The notes under the pieces are model-generated. The model was not told where the DNA came from and did not search any database. It saw only the letters and a list, made by a program, of their open reading frames with translations. The position numbers were made by a program, and so were the translations under genes. Below, piece after piece: positions 7,148 through 15,665 of a stretch of DNA of 59,552 bases (positions are counted from its first letter, which is position 1; each line of letters opens with the position of its first letter). Origin of the DNA: Deltaproteobacteria bacterium (GTDB taxonomy: Bacteria; Desulfobacterota; Syntrophobacteria; Syntrophobacterales; Syntrophobacteraceae); contig JAJYTC010000005.1 in the NCBI GenBank assembly GCA_021793275.1, positions 1-59,552 on the forward strand, read 5' to 3'.

Positions 7148-9562
7148 TCATTTCTCCTTTCTTACCATCTCAAGCATTCTGTTGCATGATGCAGCCAGGT
7201 CATTAAGTGAGAAAACTTCAAGCGAAAGACCGTAGCGGTAACCCTCGAGAAACTTGCAGATAGTTCTCCATTGAACATCCGCTACGTGATTGAGTCCCCT
7301 ATGGTCTTTTCCATTATCGACACCGTGCAGGTGCGCCATCGTGATCGTGTCGAAAAACAAAGTCGTCTGCTCGGCGACATCGTACCCGTAGCGCAGCAGA
7401 TGGCCGATATCGAGGCAAATGGAGAGGTTGAATGCTTTGACGAAGGGTCCAATGCGCTGTAGAGGATACTCGAGGTTTTCGACCGCCGTCTCCCGGAGTT
7501 CCATCCCTTTCGACTGCATGATCCGCAGCGACTCGCACACACGATCCCCCCATGCCGAAACGTTCGGCTCAACCGTTCCGTCGGCTTTCCTGCTGTCCAG
7601 GTGCAAAACATAGCCCGAGGGGGCAAGCGGCAGGGTTCTTTCGTAAAAAGAGAGCGCGGTCTCACAAAATCCTCGCCGCAGGGTCGGGTCCGGATCTGCG
7701 AAAAACAGGTCCGAAGGCAGGTGAACATTATAAGAGACGTTCAGGTCCGATGCGATCCGCGCCATCTCGCGCACCTCGCCCGCAGTGGGAAGATTGTTTT
7801 CGCTGCCGCTTTCAAAAAGTACGAGTTCGATCTCGTCGAAGTATTGTCCAAGGAACTTGACGTTGGGAAGAATCTTGTCTGGAATAATATAGGAAGTCGT
7901 AGCGAGACGAAAAGGAAAACAGCCCTTGAGCATCGGCAACCGAATCTCTTCTGTCTCGCAAGGTTTCGCAGCGCGAAGCCGCGAAGCCGCGAAAGGAGTG
8001 GCGCCATTCTCGGATGGTCCCGGAGGCAGGTGAAAAACCGACTCAAATTCCTCCATGATACCGGAGAGCAATTCTTCCGTTCTGTTTGCATCCGGAGGCG
8101 AGCTCAACTGCTCCGCAAAACCGAGCAGCCTTTTGAAAATCTCGACCAGCAGATCGTTAACCGACCGGTAAGGCTCGTTATTAACCGAATCGCCCGCCCA
8201 GTGAACTACCGAAAAAGGTTTCCCCATTTCCCTCAGGACGAAAAGGCAGATCCTTTTTGCGGTCGAGGCAAGCCATCCGGCCCTCGGGTCCCTGTAAAGC
8301 AGGCGCCCCTCGAAACCGAACAATCCCTGCGGCGCGAGAAGCTTCCTTTCAAAGGCGTCACGGTAACCCGGCGTTCCCTTGAGCGCTATGAAATCATGGC
8401 AGAGCAGATTGGCGGTCCTTCCCAGACGGTCGAGAAGCCGGTTGCGTTCGAGAAATTCGAGGTTCATCCGAATGTCTTCGATTGAGCTTTCGGCATCGAA
8501 CATGATAAAGCCGATCTCCGGTTCGATGCCCGCCTCGCGCGTCACTGCGAGGGCCTTTTCGTTGGAAGCGGCGCTCGTATGCTTGCCCAGCCGCTTCAAA
8601 ACGTCCGGCCTGGCGCTTTCGATGCCCAGGAGCAACCGGGTGAGCCCGGCATCCACCAGTTCCTCCATGAGACCGGGGGTGACGTCGTTTGCCCTGGTTT
8701 CGATTCCAAAGCTGATTTTCAGTTCCGCCAGCCGATGTGCGAGCTTGATGGCCCTTTCCTTCCCCGCCATACCTGGACCGACGAAATTGGGATCTACGAA
8801 GTAGAAGTCCCTTTTCCCCAGGGAAACGAGCCGCGAAATTTCGGAGACGATATTTTCCGGCGAACGTCCTCGCCAGGTTGCCCTCCCGTGCTCGAGACCC
8901 GGAACCAGGCAAAAGGAGCAATTGTTGTAGCACCCACGGCTTGCCAGAACACTAACCGTCTCCTCTGCTTCAAGCGACGGCCTTAGAGGAAAAGCCAGCT
9001 CGTCCGGTGATTCGATCGGAGGCCGCACCCCGGTAAATGTGGCTTCGCCGTTTATTCTCAAAGCAATGCCTTTAATCCCGAACGCGCTCCCCGCCCCTGT
9101 TTCAACTTTTGCCTTTTGCCCCTTTACTTTTGCCTTCTTTAAGTGGAGCGCGAGTTCCACGATGGTTTGCTCGGGTTCCCCCACCACCACGTAGTCAACC
9201 GCAGCAGAGTATTCTAGTATCTCTTTCCAAACCAGCCCCGGGAAAAAGCCGTAAAGACAGATCGGCGCATCGAACCCTCGGTCCCGAATATCCGATAACA
9301 TCCGGAAAAGCAATTGCGTGCCCTCCCAGAAATAGACTGCGTGAACGGCCAGCAAATCCGGACGGGGACCTTCAGCCAACCGATCGATGGTCTCCCCGAA
9401 ATCCAGACGCGTCGCATCTATAATGTCAACCTCGAAACCGGCCCGAACCAGAGCGGTTCCCGCATAACCGGTCATCAGGCACGACCATAGCGGCGTGTTA
9501 GCTATGTCGTTGAAGTGTGCCTCCGAGATTTCCCTCGGATGTTCAAGGAGCAGGATGCGCAT
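7148..9562 (-). CDS. bzaE: B12-binding radical SAM protein (BzaE candidate) fused to a CbiR-like TIM barrel
   Basis: 804 residues in two parts. Residues 1-530 are a B12-binding radical SAM protein: an N-terminal MRILLLEHP Rossmann-like cobalamin domain, then the cluster motif ASRGCYNNCSFC (CxxxCxxC) near residue 210 and the radical SAM barrel. Residues about 544-804 form a separate sugar-phosphate-isomerase-like TIM barrel with metal-ligand-like residues ENLEYP, CLDIGH, HLHG, DHRGLNH and LEVF. This resembles CbiR, the cobamide-remodelling phosphodiesterase described in Akkermansia. In bza operons the last radical SAM enzyme (BzaE) converts 5-methoxy-6-methylbenzimidazole to DMB; that assignment here is by position. 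The linker (DNA 7965-7999) and a Lys-rich insert (DNA 9094-9140) consist of short repeats. The start is MRILLLEH, overlapping bzaD by 20 bases. Confidence 0.7.
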   Translation of the reverse strand: MRILLLEHPREISEAHFNDIANTPLWSCLMTGYAGTALVRAGFEVDIIDATRLDFGETIDRLAEGPRPDLLAVHAVYFWEGTQLLFRMLSDIRDRGFDAPICLYGFFPGLVWKEILEYSAAVDYVVVGEPEQTIVELALHLKKAKVKGQKAKVETGAGSAFGIKGIALRINGEATFTGVRPPIESPDELAFPLRPSLEAEETVSVLASRGCYNNCSFCLVPGLEHGRATWRGRSPENIVSEISRLVSLGKRDFYFVDPNFVGPGMAGKERAIKLAHRLAELKISFGIETRANDVTPGLMEELVDAGLTRLLLGIESARPDVLKRLGKHTSAASNEKALAVTREAGIEPEIGFIMFDAESSIEDIRMNLEFLERNRLLDRLGRTANLLCHDFIALKGTPGYRDAFERKLLAPQGLFGFEGRLLYRDPRAGWLASTAKRICLFVLREMGKPFSVVHWAGDSVNNEPYRSVNDLLVEIFKRLLGFAEQLSSPPDANRTEELLSGIMEEFESVFHLPPGPSENGATPFAASRLRAAKPCETEEIRLPMLKGCFPFRLATTSYIIPDKILPNVKFLGQYFDEIELVLFESGSENNLPTAGEVREMARIASDLNVSYNVHLPSDLFFADPDPTLRRGFCETALSFYERTLPLAPSGYVLHLDSRKADGTVEPNVSAWGDRVCESLRIMQSKGMELRETAVENLEYPLQRIGPFVKAFNLSICLDIGHLLRYGYDVAEQTTLFFDTITMAHLHGVDNGKDHRGLNHVADVQWRTICKFLEGYRYGLSLEVFSLNDLAASCNRMLEMVRKEK

Positions 9563-10910
9563 CTTTATTCCAGTCCTGTTTACCGTTGCCCGCGTTTTCA
9601 AGATAACTTTGAGCGCCCCGGCTCATGCAGAACGCCGTCAGTTCGTGGCGCAGATTGTCCCAGGGCGGCGGATTGAAATAGGTTGGGTAAAGGAGGTCGT
9701 GCGCCGGATCGATCAACCGCTCCCGCAGGACCTTCTCCGTCAGGGGCGTCCCCGGGTAGAGCCTGAGGTTATTGATCACTACGGCCCCGAGATTTCCTCG
9801 CGAAGCATGAAGCGAAAAGACGCTATCGAGCAATCGTAGGGTCTGGTTGACCGAATCTCCGTTTTCCCCGGGCAGATTTACCAGGAAATGATATACGCTT
9901 AATACGCCGCTGCAAGCGGCCAGCCTGGCGGCTTCCACGATCTGTTCGACGCTCAGGTTCTTTCCCAAAATTTTCAGCGCGTGTTCGGAGGCGCCGTCGG
10001 CTGAAAAATACAGAGTTATAAGGCCCGCTTTCCGGTAAAGGTCCAGAGCTTCTTCCGAAAGAGTGTTTTCACGGAAAAAGCCCGTCCATCCTATCTCCAA
10101 TCTACGCTTCAAGATTTCTTTGCAAACGGCCTCGAGGTGATCTTCCGGCTCGTTTACCACGGCATCGGTGAAATGGACGTTTTGAATACCGAAATCGTGC
10201 CGCAGAATTTCAAGTTCATCGACAATCAGTTCGGGCCTTCTAAGGCGCACGTTGCGCCCCTGGAGCACCGGATAGAGGCAATAGCTGCAGTTGTTCCAGC
10301 ACCCGCGCTTGGTTTCGACGCCCATGAAGGCAACATAACGGTTCCTGTCTCCATAGCGGCCGGGGTCAAATATTCGCCAATTAGGCAAAGGCAGGGAATC
10401 GACATCCATGCAATGGGAAATGCCGCTGCTGCTCGATTCCAGTCGGCCCTCTTTTCTCCATAAAACACCCGGGACGGCCCCGGCTCTGGCGAGATTTTCA
10501 AGCAGCAAGGGCAATACGGTTTCAGCCTCACCCGGCACACCGATGTCGACCTCCGGCACCTCCTCCATGATGCGGCGGGCGAAGAGCGTGAAGGCAGACC
10601 CGCCCAGCACTACGACAGCCCGGGGTGCGTGCCGCCTTAAGACTGTCCCGAGGGTCTTCAGATGGGGGATAAAAGAGATGAGATTTCCGGCAAGCGGGTC
10701 GAGGTTACGAAATGAAACGGCGGCCACATCGGGCCTGAACGTGTCGAGTTCGCTCGCCAGGGCAGGCCACGGAAATGGATCGAGATTGAGGTCGATACCC
10801 TGCACTTCGTGCTCGCGGCCGATCACCGCCGCAAGCCTTGCAAGACCCAGCGGGAAAACCATCTCGCCGCAGTCATGCGTCGAGACTGCCTGCACGAGCA
10901 GAATCCGCAT
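9543..10910 (-). CDS. bzaD: B12-binding radical SAM methyltransferase, BzaD candidate
   Basis: 455 residues. It opens with a cobalamin-binding Rossmann domain (MRILLVQAVS, later VVVLGGSAFTLF) and has the radical SAM motif KRGCWNNCSYC near residue 205, then a full radical SAM barrel (TLYFSADGAS, HFLVNLPGE). In the anaerobic DMB pathway BzaD is such an enzyme and methylates C6 of 5-methoxybenzimidazole. The gene order bzaF-bzaC-this-bzaE supports the name, but BzaD and BzaE are related and could be swapped. The ATG at 10910 has AAAGGA five bases upstream. It overlaps the end of bzaC by 38 bases, as expected for tight coupling. Confidence 0.75.
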   Translation of the reverse strand: MRILLVQAVSTHDCGEMVFPLGLARLAAVIGREHEVQGIDLNLDPFPWPALASELDTFRPDVAAVSFRNLDPLAGNLISFIPHLKTLGTVLRRHAPRAVVVLGGSAFTLFARRIMEEVPEVDIGVPGEAETVLPLLLENLARAGAVPGVLWRKEGRLESSSSGISHCMDVDSLPLPNWRIFDPGRYGDRNRYVAFMGVETKRGCWNNCSYCLYPVLQGRNVRLRRPELIVDELEILRHDFGIQNVHFTDAVVNEPEDHLEAVCKEILKRRLEIGWTGFFRENTLSEEALDLYRKAGLITLYFSADGASEHALKILGKNLSVEQIVEAARLAACSGVLSVYHFLVNLPGENGDSVNQTLRLLDSVFSLHASRGNLGAVVINNLRLYPGTPLTEKVLRERLIDPAHDLLYPTYFNPPPWDNLRHELTAFCMSRGAQSYLENAGNGKQDWNKDAHPAP

Positions 10911-12495
10911 GGCGTCCTTTCCTGTCAAAAAGCACAAGCCCCACGTACTTCACGTAGCCTTGCCTGTGCAAAACGGGGTTGAGAGAAAGACCCGCCCGAC
11001 GGGCAGTCTCGTAGACGTCTACGCCGCAAGCCTCGAGCGATGGCCGGGCTTTTTGCGGAAAACGGCAGCGGCCGTCCTCGGGACACGAGGAGCAAACCGG
11101 ACACGGGCCTGCCCCGAAGGCCAGCGCTTCGTAATATCCCTGTAAGAAAAAAAAGCGTTCGAGCGCGAGCAACCTCTCGTGAAAAAGACCCGATGGCGGG
11201 GCGCCCTGAACCAGAAGACCGTACCGGTATCCGGAGATCACGCTCCGCATTTGCTCTTCGTCGAAAGAGAGCGGCGGGCAGTTGAGCGAGTTCCCGTAAC
11301 GAGCGCAGCCGAACCGGCATTTGAGGCGCACCCACGGCTCTATTACGATGTCGCCGGTATCTATCACCCGGGCGTGGGAAAATCCCGACCGGATTGCCTG
11401 AGATACCAGCATCTCCGAGCGGCAAACCTTGCGGTTTTCGCCGCCGGCGCCTGCCTTCGCCAAAAAGATCGACGTATCGCTTTCAAGATGAAAAAACCTG
11501 ACGTCTTCAAGCCCTGCGAAATTGAGCAGGTCAAGCATTTCTTCCAGTTTATAGACGCGCCCGTTGTAGGTGTTTATCAGCATATGAAGATCGTAGAGCG
11601 CTCCCTTCACCGGGTCGTTATCGTGCAGATCCGCCAGGTAGTCATGCACGATGAGCGTTCCTCCCGGCGCGAGGCAGGCGGCGAAATTTGCGAGGATTGC
11701 CGCCGCCTCTTTTCGGCCGTAAGCGTGAATCACGTTGGATAAAACGATCAGGTCGAACGGCCTGCCTGCGATACACGGTTGGAGAATGGAACCCGCAACC
11801 GTTTCGATCCCTTCCCATGCATCCGGCCCCGGATAGAGTTTTCGCGCGGCGCTGAGGGTTTCCGGCAGCTCAAAAAGCACCGCGCGAGCCTCGGGCCATT
11901 GCTTTAGCAAAGCGCGGCACCATGCCCCCGCCCCGCCGCCCGCATCCAGAAGGAGGCTGGGCGGCGAGCCGAGAAAATCCTTTATATAATCGAGCGCCTC
12001 GGCGGCCTTGAGACCCGCCTGAAGATCGAGCGCTCTCACATATGCCAGGGTCCGCTCGCGGTATTGTTCCGGGGATTCATCCACGGGGCGCTCGTTGGCG
12101 CTCGCTCCGTCTTTTATCCTCGATGCTAGCCTTCGCCAGTGAGGGGAAAAGTAGCGCCGGTAAAGAAGGAAATCCCCCAGATAGCCGCGGTTTGCCGGCG
12201 TGAGCCGGCTTGAAGCGAGGGGACCGTTGAAAAACTCTCCCTCATGCTCTACGACCAGGCCCAAGGCAACCAAAACGCCCAACAGACGTGACAATCCATC
12301 GGCATCGTATCCCGTCTTCGCCGCCAGCAGGTCCACAGTCGCAGGACAATCCTCCAGCAGTCCGAAGATGTTCAACTCCAAAGAGGCGAACAGCACTTCG
12401 GAATACCAGTACGCCGTCGCCAAATCTTCCAGTCGCTGGTACCCCTCCAGCGCGACGTCGGCATTTTGGTGAGGTTTGAGTTTCATGACGCGCAT
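10873..12495 (-). CDS. bzaC: BzaC-type O-methyltransferase fused to DUF2284 metal-binding domain
   Basis: 540 residues. Residues 1-120 form the helical dimerisation domain and 170-350 the SAM-dependent fold of the plant-type O-methyltransferase family (motif I LLLDAGGGAGAW; LIVLSNVIHAYG; GGTLIVHDYLADL). In bza operons BzaC makes 5-methoxybenzimidazole from 5-hydroxybenzimidazole, and this gene lies directly behind bzaF. Residues about 365-530 are an added DUF2284 domain with its cysteine blocks RLKCRFGCARYGNSLNCPP and CPVCSSCPEDGRC, followed by ARPSLEACGVDV. That domain occurs alone twice more in this window (37967-38572 and 40178-40675). No strong ribosome-binding site is visible for either in-frame ATG (12495 or 12486). 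The fusion is seen; its purpose is unknown. Confidence 0.75.
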   Translation of the reverse strand: MRVMKLKPHQNADVALEGYQRLEDLATAYWYSEVLFASLELNIFGLLEDCPATVDLLAAKTGYDADGLSRLLGVLVALGLVVEHEGEFFNGPLASSRLTPANRGYLGDFLLYRRYFSPHWRRLASRIKDGASANERPVDESPEQYRERTLAYVRALDLQAGLKAAEALDYIKDFLGSPPSLLLDAGGGAGAWCRALLKQWPEARAVLFELPETLSAARKLYPGPDAWEGIETVAGSILQPCIAGRPFDLIVLSNVIHAYGRKEAAAILANFAACLAPGGTLIVHDYLADLHDNDPVKGALYDLHMLINTYNGRVYKLEEMLDLLNFAGLEDVRFFHLESDTSIFLAKAGAGGENRKVCRSEMLVSQAIRSGFSHARVIDTGDIVIEPWVRLKCRFGCARYGNSLNCPPLSFDEEQMRSVISGYRYGLLVQGAPPSGLFHERLLALERFFFLQGYYEALAFGAGPCPVCSSCPEDGRCRFPQKARPSLEACGVDVYETARRAGLSLNPVLHRQGYVKYVGLVLFDRKGRHADSARAGSLDA

Positions 12496-12564
12496 AAGAG
12501 CGGAAGCAGGTAACCGGAAGCAGGGACCAATAATCCGCCCTTCGCTTCCAGCTTCCAGCTCCTC

Positions 12565-13875
12565 CTATTTTTTGGCCGTCCCGGCAAGGAGATGGCCGAA
12601 AAGGTCGAAAGAGTTCTTGTTGGCGCAGAAATCCCCGCACATGGTGCACACTTTTTTGTCGTGGGGTGCGCGGCTGTCGCGAATTTCCCTGGCCTTTTCC
12701 GGAAAAAGGCCGTTTTTGAACTGGCCTTCCCAGTCGAGGTCCCTTCGCGCCTTGCTCATAGCCAGGTCCCTGGCCCTCGTGCGTTCGGGATATTTGGCCG
12801 TGTCGCCTATATACGCTCCGAGGCGCGCCACCCGTACGCCTTCCGTCACGTCTTCCTCGTTTGGCAGGGCAAGGTGCTCGGCCGGCGTAATGTAGCAGAT
12901 GAGGTCCGCCCCGTATCGCGCGCTGTATGCCGCACCAATCGCTGCCACGACATGGTCGTAGCCTGCCCCAACGTCGGTTGGAATCGGACCCAGCATATAG
13001 TATGGAGCATTGTTGCTCATTTTTTTCTGTAGAATGATGTTTGCCTCGATTTCATCGACCGGAACGTGTCCCGGCCCTTCGACCATCATTTGACAGCCCA
13101 TCTTCCTGCCGATCTCGGCCAGCTCGCAGTTGATCAGAAGCTCCTGCACCATCGCCCGGTCGAAGGAATCCCCGATAGCCCCCGATCTAAGCCCGTTACC
13201 CAGCGAGAGAACCACGTCATATTTCTTGAGTATCTCGACGACGCGGTCGAACCTGGCGTACAGAGGGTTTTCCCGGTTATTTTTCTTCATCCACGCCACC
13301 ATGGAAGTCCCGCCCTTGCTCACCAGTCCGCCGTAGCGGTACCCCTGCCGCTCGAGCCGTTCGATCGTGTAGAGATTGATCCCGCAGTGAATCGCCATGA
13401 AGGATATTCCGTCAGCGCACTGTTTCTCGATAAGATCGAAAAGAAGCTCTTCATCGAGCTTGTTTGGATCTCCATAGCGGCGCGCGGCCTCACAAAAAGC
13501 CTGGTAGAGAGGCACATTGCCCACCGGAAGACTCACCGCGGCAAGGACCTCCCTGCGGATCTTGTCGAGGTCCCCGCCAACTGAAAGCTCCATGAGAGTA
13601 TCGGCCCCGGCAGCCTCGGCAGCCCTGGCTTTTCGCACCTCCGCGTCGATATCCACAATGTCGGTCGAGGTGCCTATACTGGCGTTCACCTTCGAACGAA
13701 GCCCCATTCCTATGCCGACTATCCTGGTCGTACGGTTTGTATTGAGCGGGACCACTATCTGCCCTTCGGCTATCCTGTGGCGAATTAAGGCGGGCTCCAG
13801 TTCTTCCTGCGAAGCTATCTTCTGCATTGCTTCGGTAATTACGCCGTTCACTGCGTGTTCGACTTGCGTAGCCAT
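12565..13875 (-). CDS. bzaF: 5-hydroxybenzimidazole synthase (ThiC paralogue BzaF)
   Basis: 436 residues of the ThiC/BzaF radical SAM superfamily: RIVGIGMGLRSKVNASIGTS near the start, ELSVGGDLDKIR, MAIHCGIN, VVLSLGNGLRSGAIGD, MVEGPGHVPVDEI, YMLGPIPTDVGAGYDHV, and a C-terminal cluster motif CTMCGDFC. BzaF turns aminoimidazole ribotide into 5-hydroxybenzimidazole; ThiC turns the same substrate into the thiamin pyrimidine. I choose BzaF because the gene is under a cobalamin riboswitch and heads bzaC-bzaD-bzaE-cobT-cobS. The ATG at 13875 has AAGGAGA six bases upstream; the longer frame from 13986 runs through the terminator and is not real coding sequence. Sequence alone does not exclude ThiC. 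Confidence 0.8.
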   Translation of the reverse strand: MATQVEHAVNGVITEAMQKIASQEELEPALIRHRIAEGQIVVPLNTNRTTRIVGIGMGLRSKVNASIGTSTDIVDIDAEVRKARAAEAAGADTLMELSVGGDLDKIRREVLAAVSLPVGNVPLYQAFCEAARRYGDPNKLDEELLFDLIEKQCADGISFMAIHCGINLYTIERLERQGYRYGGLVSKGGTSMVAWMKKNNRENPLYARFDRVVEILKKYDVVLSLGNGLRSGAIGDSFDRAMVQELLINCELAEIGRKMGCQMMVEGPGHVPVDEIEANIILQKKMSNNAPYYMLGPIPTDVGAGYDHVVAAIGAAYSARYGADLICYITPAEHLALPNEEDVTEGVRVARLGAYIGDTAKYPERTRARDLAMSKARRDLDWEGQFKNGLFPEKAREIRDSRAPHDKKVCTMCGDFCANKNSFDLFGHLLAGTAKK

Positions 13876-13920
13876 GATTTGTCTCCTTATCCTCGAGGAC
13901 GTTTTGTCTTGCGCAGGGGC

Positions 13921-13960
13921 AAAAAAAAATCCCCCGGCGCACAATTCCCGCGCCAGAGGA
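13921..13960 (-). terminator. intrinsic terminator of the cobalamin riboswitch
   Basis: On the minus strand TCCTCTGGCGC, a 9-base loop and GCGCCGGGGGA form an 11-bp stem (two G-U pairs) followed by nine T residues. It lies between the aptamer and the bzaF start, which is the layout of a transcription-terminating riboswitch. Confidence 0.85.
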
Positions 13961-13985
13961 TTTACCATCTCCCCGGGGCAATACA

Positions 13986-14150
13986 CCGAATGTTAGGTCT
14001 TCTGACTCTCGGATCGACCTACAGGCCGCGCCTTCCCGCCCGGCAAGCTATGGGCAGTGACTTGATGCGGCTTTCGTCCCCGATCACAGCGGCGGGTCCG
14101 TACCGGAATCTCACCGGTTTCCCTTTTATGGCATGGAGGCCAGCATTCGG
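13986..14150 (-). promoter_or_regulatory. cobalamin riboswitch controlling bzaF operon
   Basis: Read on the minus strand, the conserved cobalamin aptamer blocks occur in order: GGGAAACCGGTGAGATTCCGG, then CGGACCCGCCGCTGT, then a B12-box-like AGTCACTGCCC, GGGAAGG and finally GAGAGTCAGAAGACC. The ends CCGAATG (14150-14144) and CATTCGG (13992-13986) pair to close P1. A terminator follows at 13921-13960, so cobalamin should switch off bzaF-bzaC-bzaD-bzaE-cobT-cobS at transcription. Confidence 0.93.
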
Positions 14151-14173
14151 ATAGAAACCAATTTCGTTCTCGT

Positions 14174-14202
14174 CTCTTAATAGAATCAACGCATCTTGTC
14201 AA
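14174..14202 (-). promoter_or_regulatory. possible promoter of the riboswitch/bza transcript
   Basis: A perfect TTGACA (14202-14197, minus strand) lies between the cbiL stop and the aptamer. The best downstream hexamer, TATTAA (14182-14177), is at a short 14-base spacing, so the -10 assignment is weak. Confidence 0.35.
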
Positions 14203-14222
14203 GCGAACAAAACGACCGACCT

Positions 14223-14939
14223 TCACCCCCCTGCATGAACAAGCAGGATAGACAGATAATCGGCTTCCATCCGCTCCTGCCGGAGTTTACGAAGGTCGGT
14301 CGCGACCTGCTGGCCATCCAGCCCGGCACGCGACACGTACACCGCGCGGTCCAGAAAACCGGCCTTTTCAATGAGGTCAAGCACAGCGGCAAGCCTCTTG
14401 CCCACTTTCATCAAAATCACCGTTCCTCCTCCGGCCAGCGCCTCCCCGACAGTATCGAGATTATCGGAAGCAGGCACTATCACAACCCGCTCCCTGCCCT
14501 CGCCTACCGGAAATTCGGCCATAGCGGCGGCCGCGCTGAATGCGGTGATTCCGGGAACGGTTATTGCCTCCACGCCGGGAAGCTGCTCGCGCAAAGACCT
14601 GACCAAGTATATGTAGGTTGAGTACAAAAAAGGGTCGCCAAGGGTTAGAAAACAGGCGTCTTCACCCGTGCCGAGTACTCCGGCGACGCTACGGGCCGCC
14701 TCCGTCCAGCGCAGGGACAGTTCCCCCCTGTCGTCGCTCATAGGAAACACCAGTTCGTGGACCTGGCAACCCGCTCCCAGGTACCGGCCAGCTATGGCAA
14801 GGGCGATGCTCCCATTCTCGCTTCGGGCCTTCGGAACGAAAACATGCCTGCAACGTTCGAGCACCCGTGCGCCCTTCACGGTCATAAGGTAGGGGTCGCC
14901 CGGGCCAACCCCTATTCCATAAAGGATGCCATATTTCAT
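14223..14939 (-). CDS. cbiL: precorrin-2 / cobalt-factor II C20-methyltransferase
   Basis: 238 residues of the tetrapyrrole methylase (SUMT) family: GIGVGPGDPYLMTVKGARVL at the N-terminus, FLTLGDPFLYSTYIYL, VPGITAFSAAAA and GGTVILMKVGKRL. The combination GDPFLYSTY and MKVGK points to CbiL/CobI, which methylates C20 of the early corrin intermediate. With cbiX just upstream and no oxygen-dependent genes, the cobalt-early (anaerobic) route is likely, so cbiL is preferred to cobI. An alternative ATG lies two codons earlier (14945). Other cbi genes are not in this window. Confidence 0.88.
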   Translation of the reverse strand: MKYGILYGIGVGPGDPYLMTVKGARVLERCRHVFVPKARSENGSIALAIAGRYLGAGCQVHELVFPMSDDRGELSLRWTEAARSVAGVLGTGEDACFLTLGDPFLYSTYIYLVRSLREQLPGVEAITVPGITAFSAAAAMAEFPVGEGRERVVIVPASDNLDTVGEALAGGGTVILMKVGKRLAAVLDLIEKAGFLDRAVYVSRAGLDGQQVATDLRKLRQERMEADYLSILLVHAGG

Positions 14940-15045
14940 GACCATTCATCCCCGCTCGGCATCAAAGCCTTGTCTATATATCCGATCGATATCCGATCGC
15001 TCTTGACGATGAGTTCTTCGGTAAGTAAAAAAACACACCGCTTAT

Positions 15046-15573
15046 TTATGTGCGGTATTTCGCCGCCTCGTCCGGAGGCATGGGAACAAATTCGCACTGT
15101 CCTTCCGGCACCGGGTACTTTTCCTTCGGCGGCAGGACCAGTTCCCTTACGTCACTTACGCCTCTTGTCTCTTCGATCCTGGCCCGCAACAGATCGACCA
15201 GGAGTTCGTCGAACCCGAAGCTCCGGCCCATTTGCACGCTGACGCCGGGAAACTTCCGAGCCTCTTCCTTGAGCATTTCCGGAATGTCGAGCAGCAGGTG
15301 AATGCCTGAATGCAAAAAATAGGGAACGACCAGCACCCTGGTTGCTCCCAGTTTTACACATTTTTCAAAAATTTCCGGAAAGTGAGGCCCAAGCCTTGAC
15401 ATAAAACATATCTCGACAAGCGGATAGCCGTATTTCTCGCGGAGACGCTCGGCCACCTTTTCCATATCCTTCCCCGCATCCGGCACCCGGCTGCCGTGGC
15501 CCAGAATTATTACAGCATCGAGCGGGCATGCAGCTTTACCTCTCACCTCAGAACTTTTCTCATCCCTGACCAT
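15046..15573 (-). CDS. cbiX: sirohydrochlorin cobaltochelatase (CbiX)
   Basis: 175 residues. It inserts cobalt into sirohydrochlorin at the start of the anaerobic corrin pathway. Typical CbiX/CbiK features are VIILGHGSRVPDAGKDM (metal-site His), VEICFMSRLGPHFPEIFEKCVKLGATRVLVVPYFLHSGIHLLLDIP-type organisation (second His in HSGIH) and a single-domain length above the 120-130 residues of archaeal CbiXS. The ATG at 15573 has GGAGG five bases upstream; the longer frame from 15735 would translate a terminator. An unusual C-terminal tail of about 50 residues (from residue 125) is charged and Pro-rich. It is followed by cbiL after 100 bases. Confidence 0.88.
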   Translation of the reverse strand: MVRDEKSSEVRGKAACPLDAVIILGHGSRVPDAGKDMEKVAERLREKYGYPLVEICFMSRLGPHFPEIFEKCVKLGATRVLVVPYFLHSGIHLLLDIPEMLKEEARKFPGVSVQMGRSFGFDELLVDLLRARIEETRGVSDVRELVLPPKEKYPVPEGQCEFVPMPPDEAAKYRT

Positions 15574-15631
15574 ACAATCCTCCGAACCCGGACCGCCATT
15601 TATCAAGCCATTCCGAAGAACACGGCCTGAC

Positions 15632-15665
15632 AAAAAAAACCCGGACCATGGTCTTCCGGCCCGGG
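15632..15665 (-). terminator. intrinsic terminator between trxB and cbiX
   Basis: On the minus strand CCCGGGCC, a 10-base loop and GGTCCGGG form an 8-bp stem (one G-U pair) followed directly by eight T residues. It separates the thioredoxin-like/selenoprotein operon upstream from cbiX-cbiL downstream. Confidence 0.85.

Noticed and set aside
12565-13875. Thiamin biosynthesis gene thiC
   Set aside because: Sequence alone allows it, but the cobalamin riboswitch and the bzaC-bzaD-bzaE-cobT-cobS neighbours favour BzaF.
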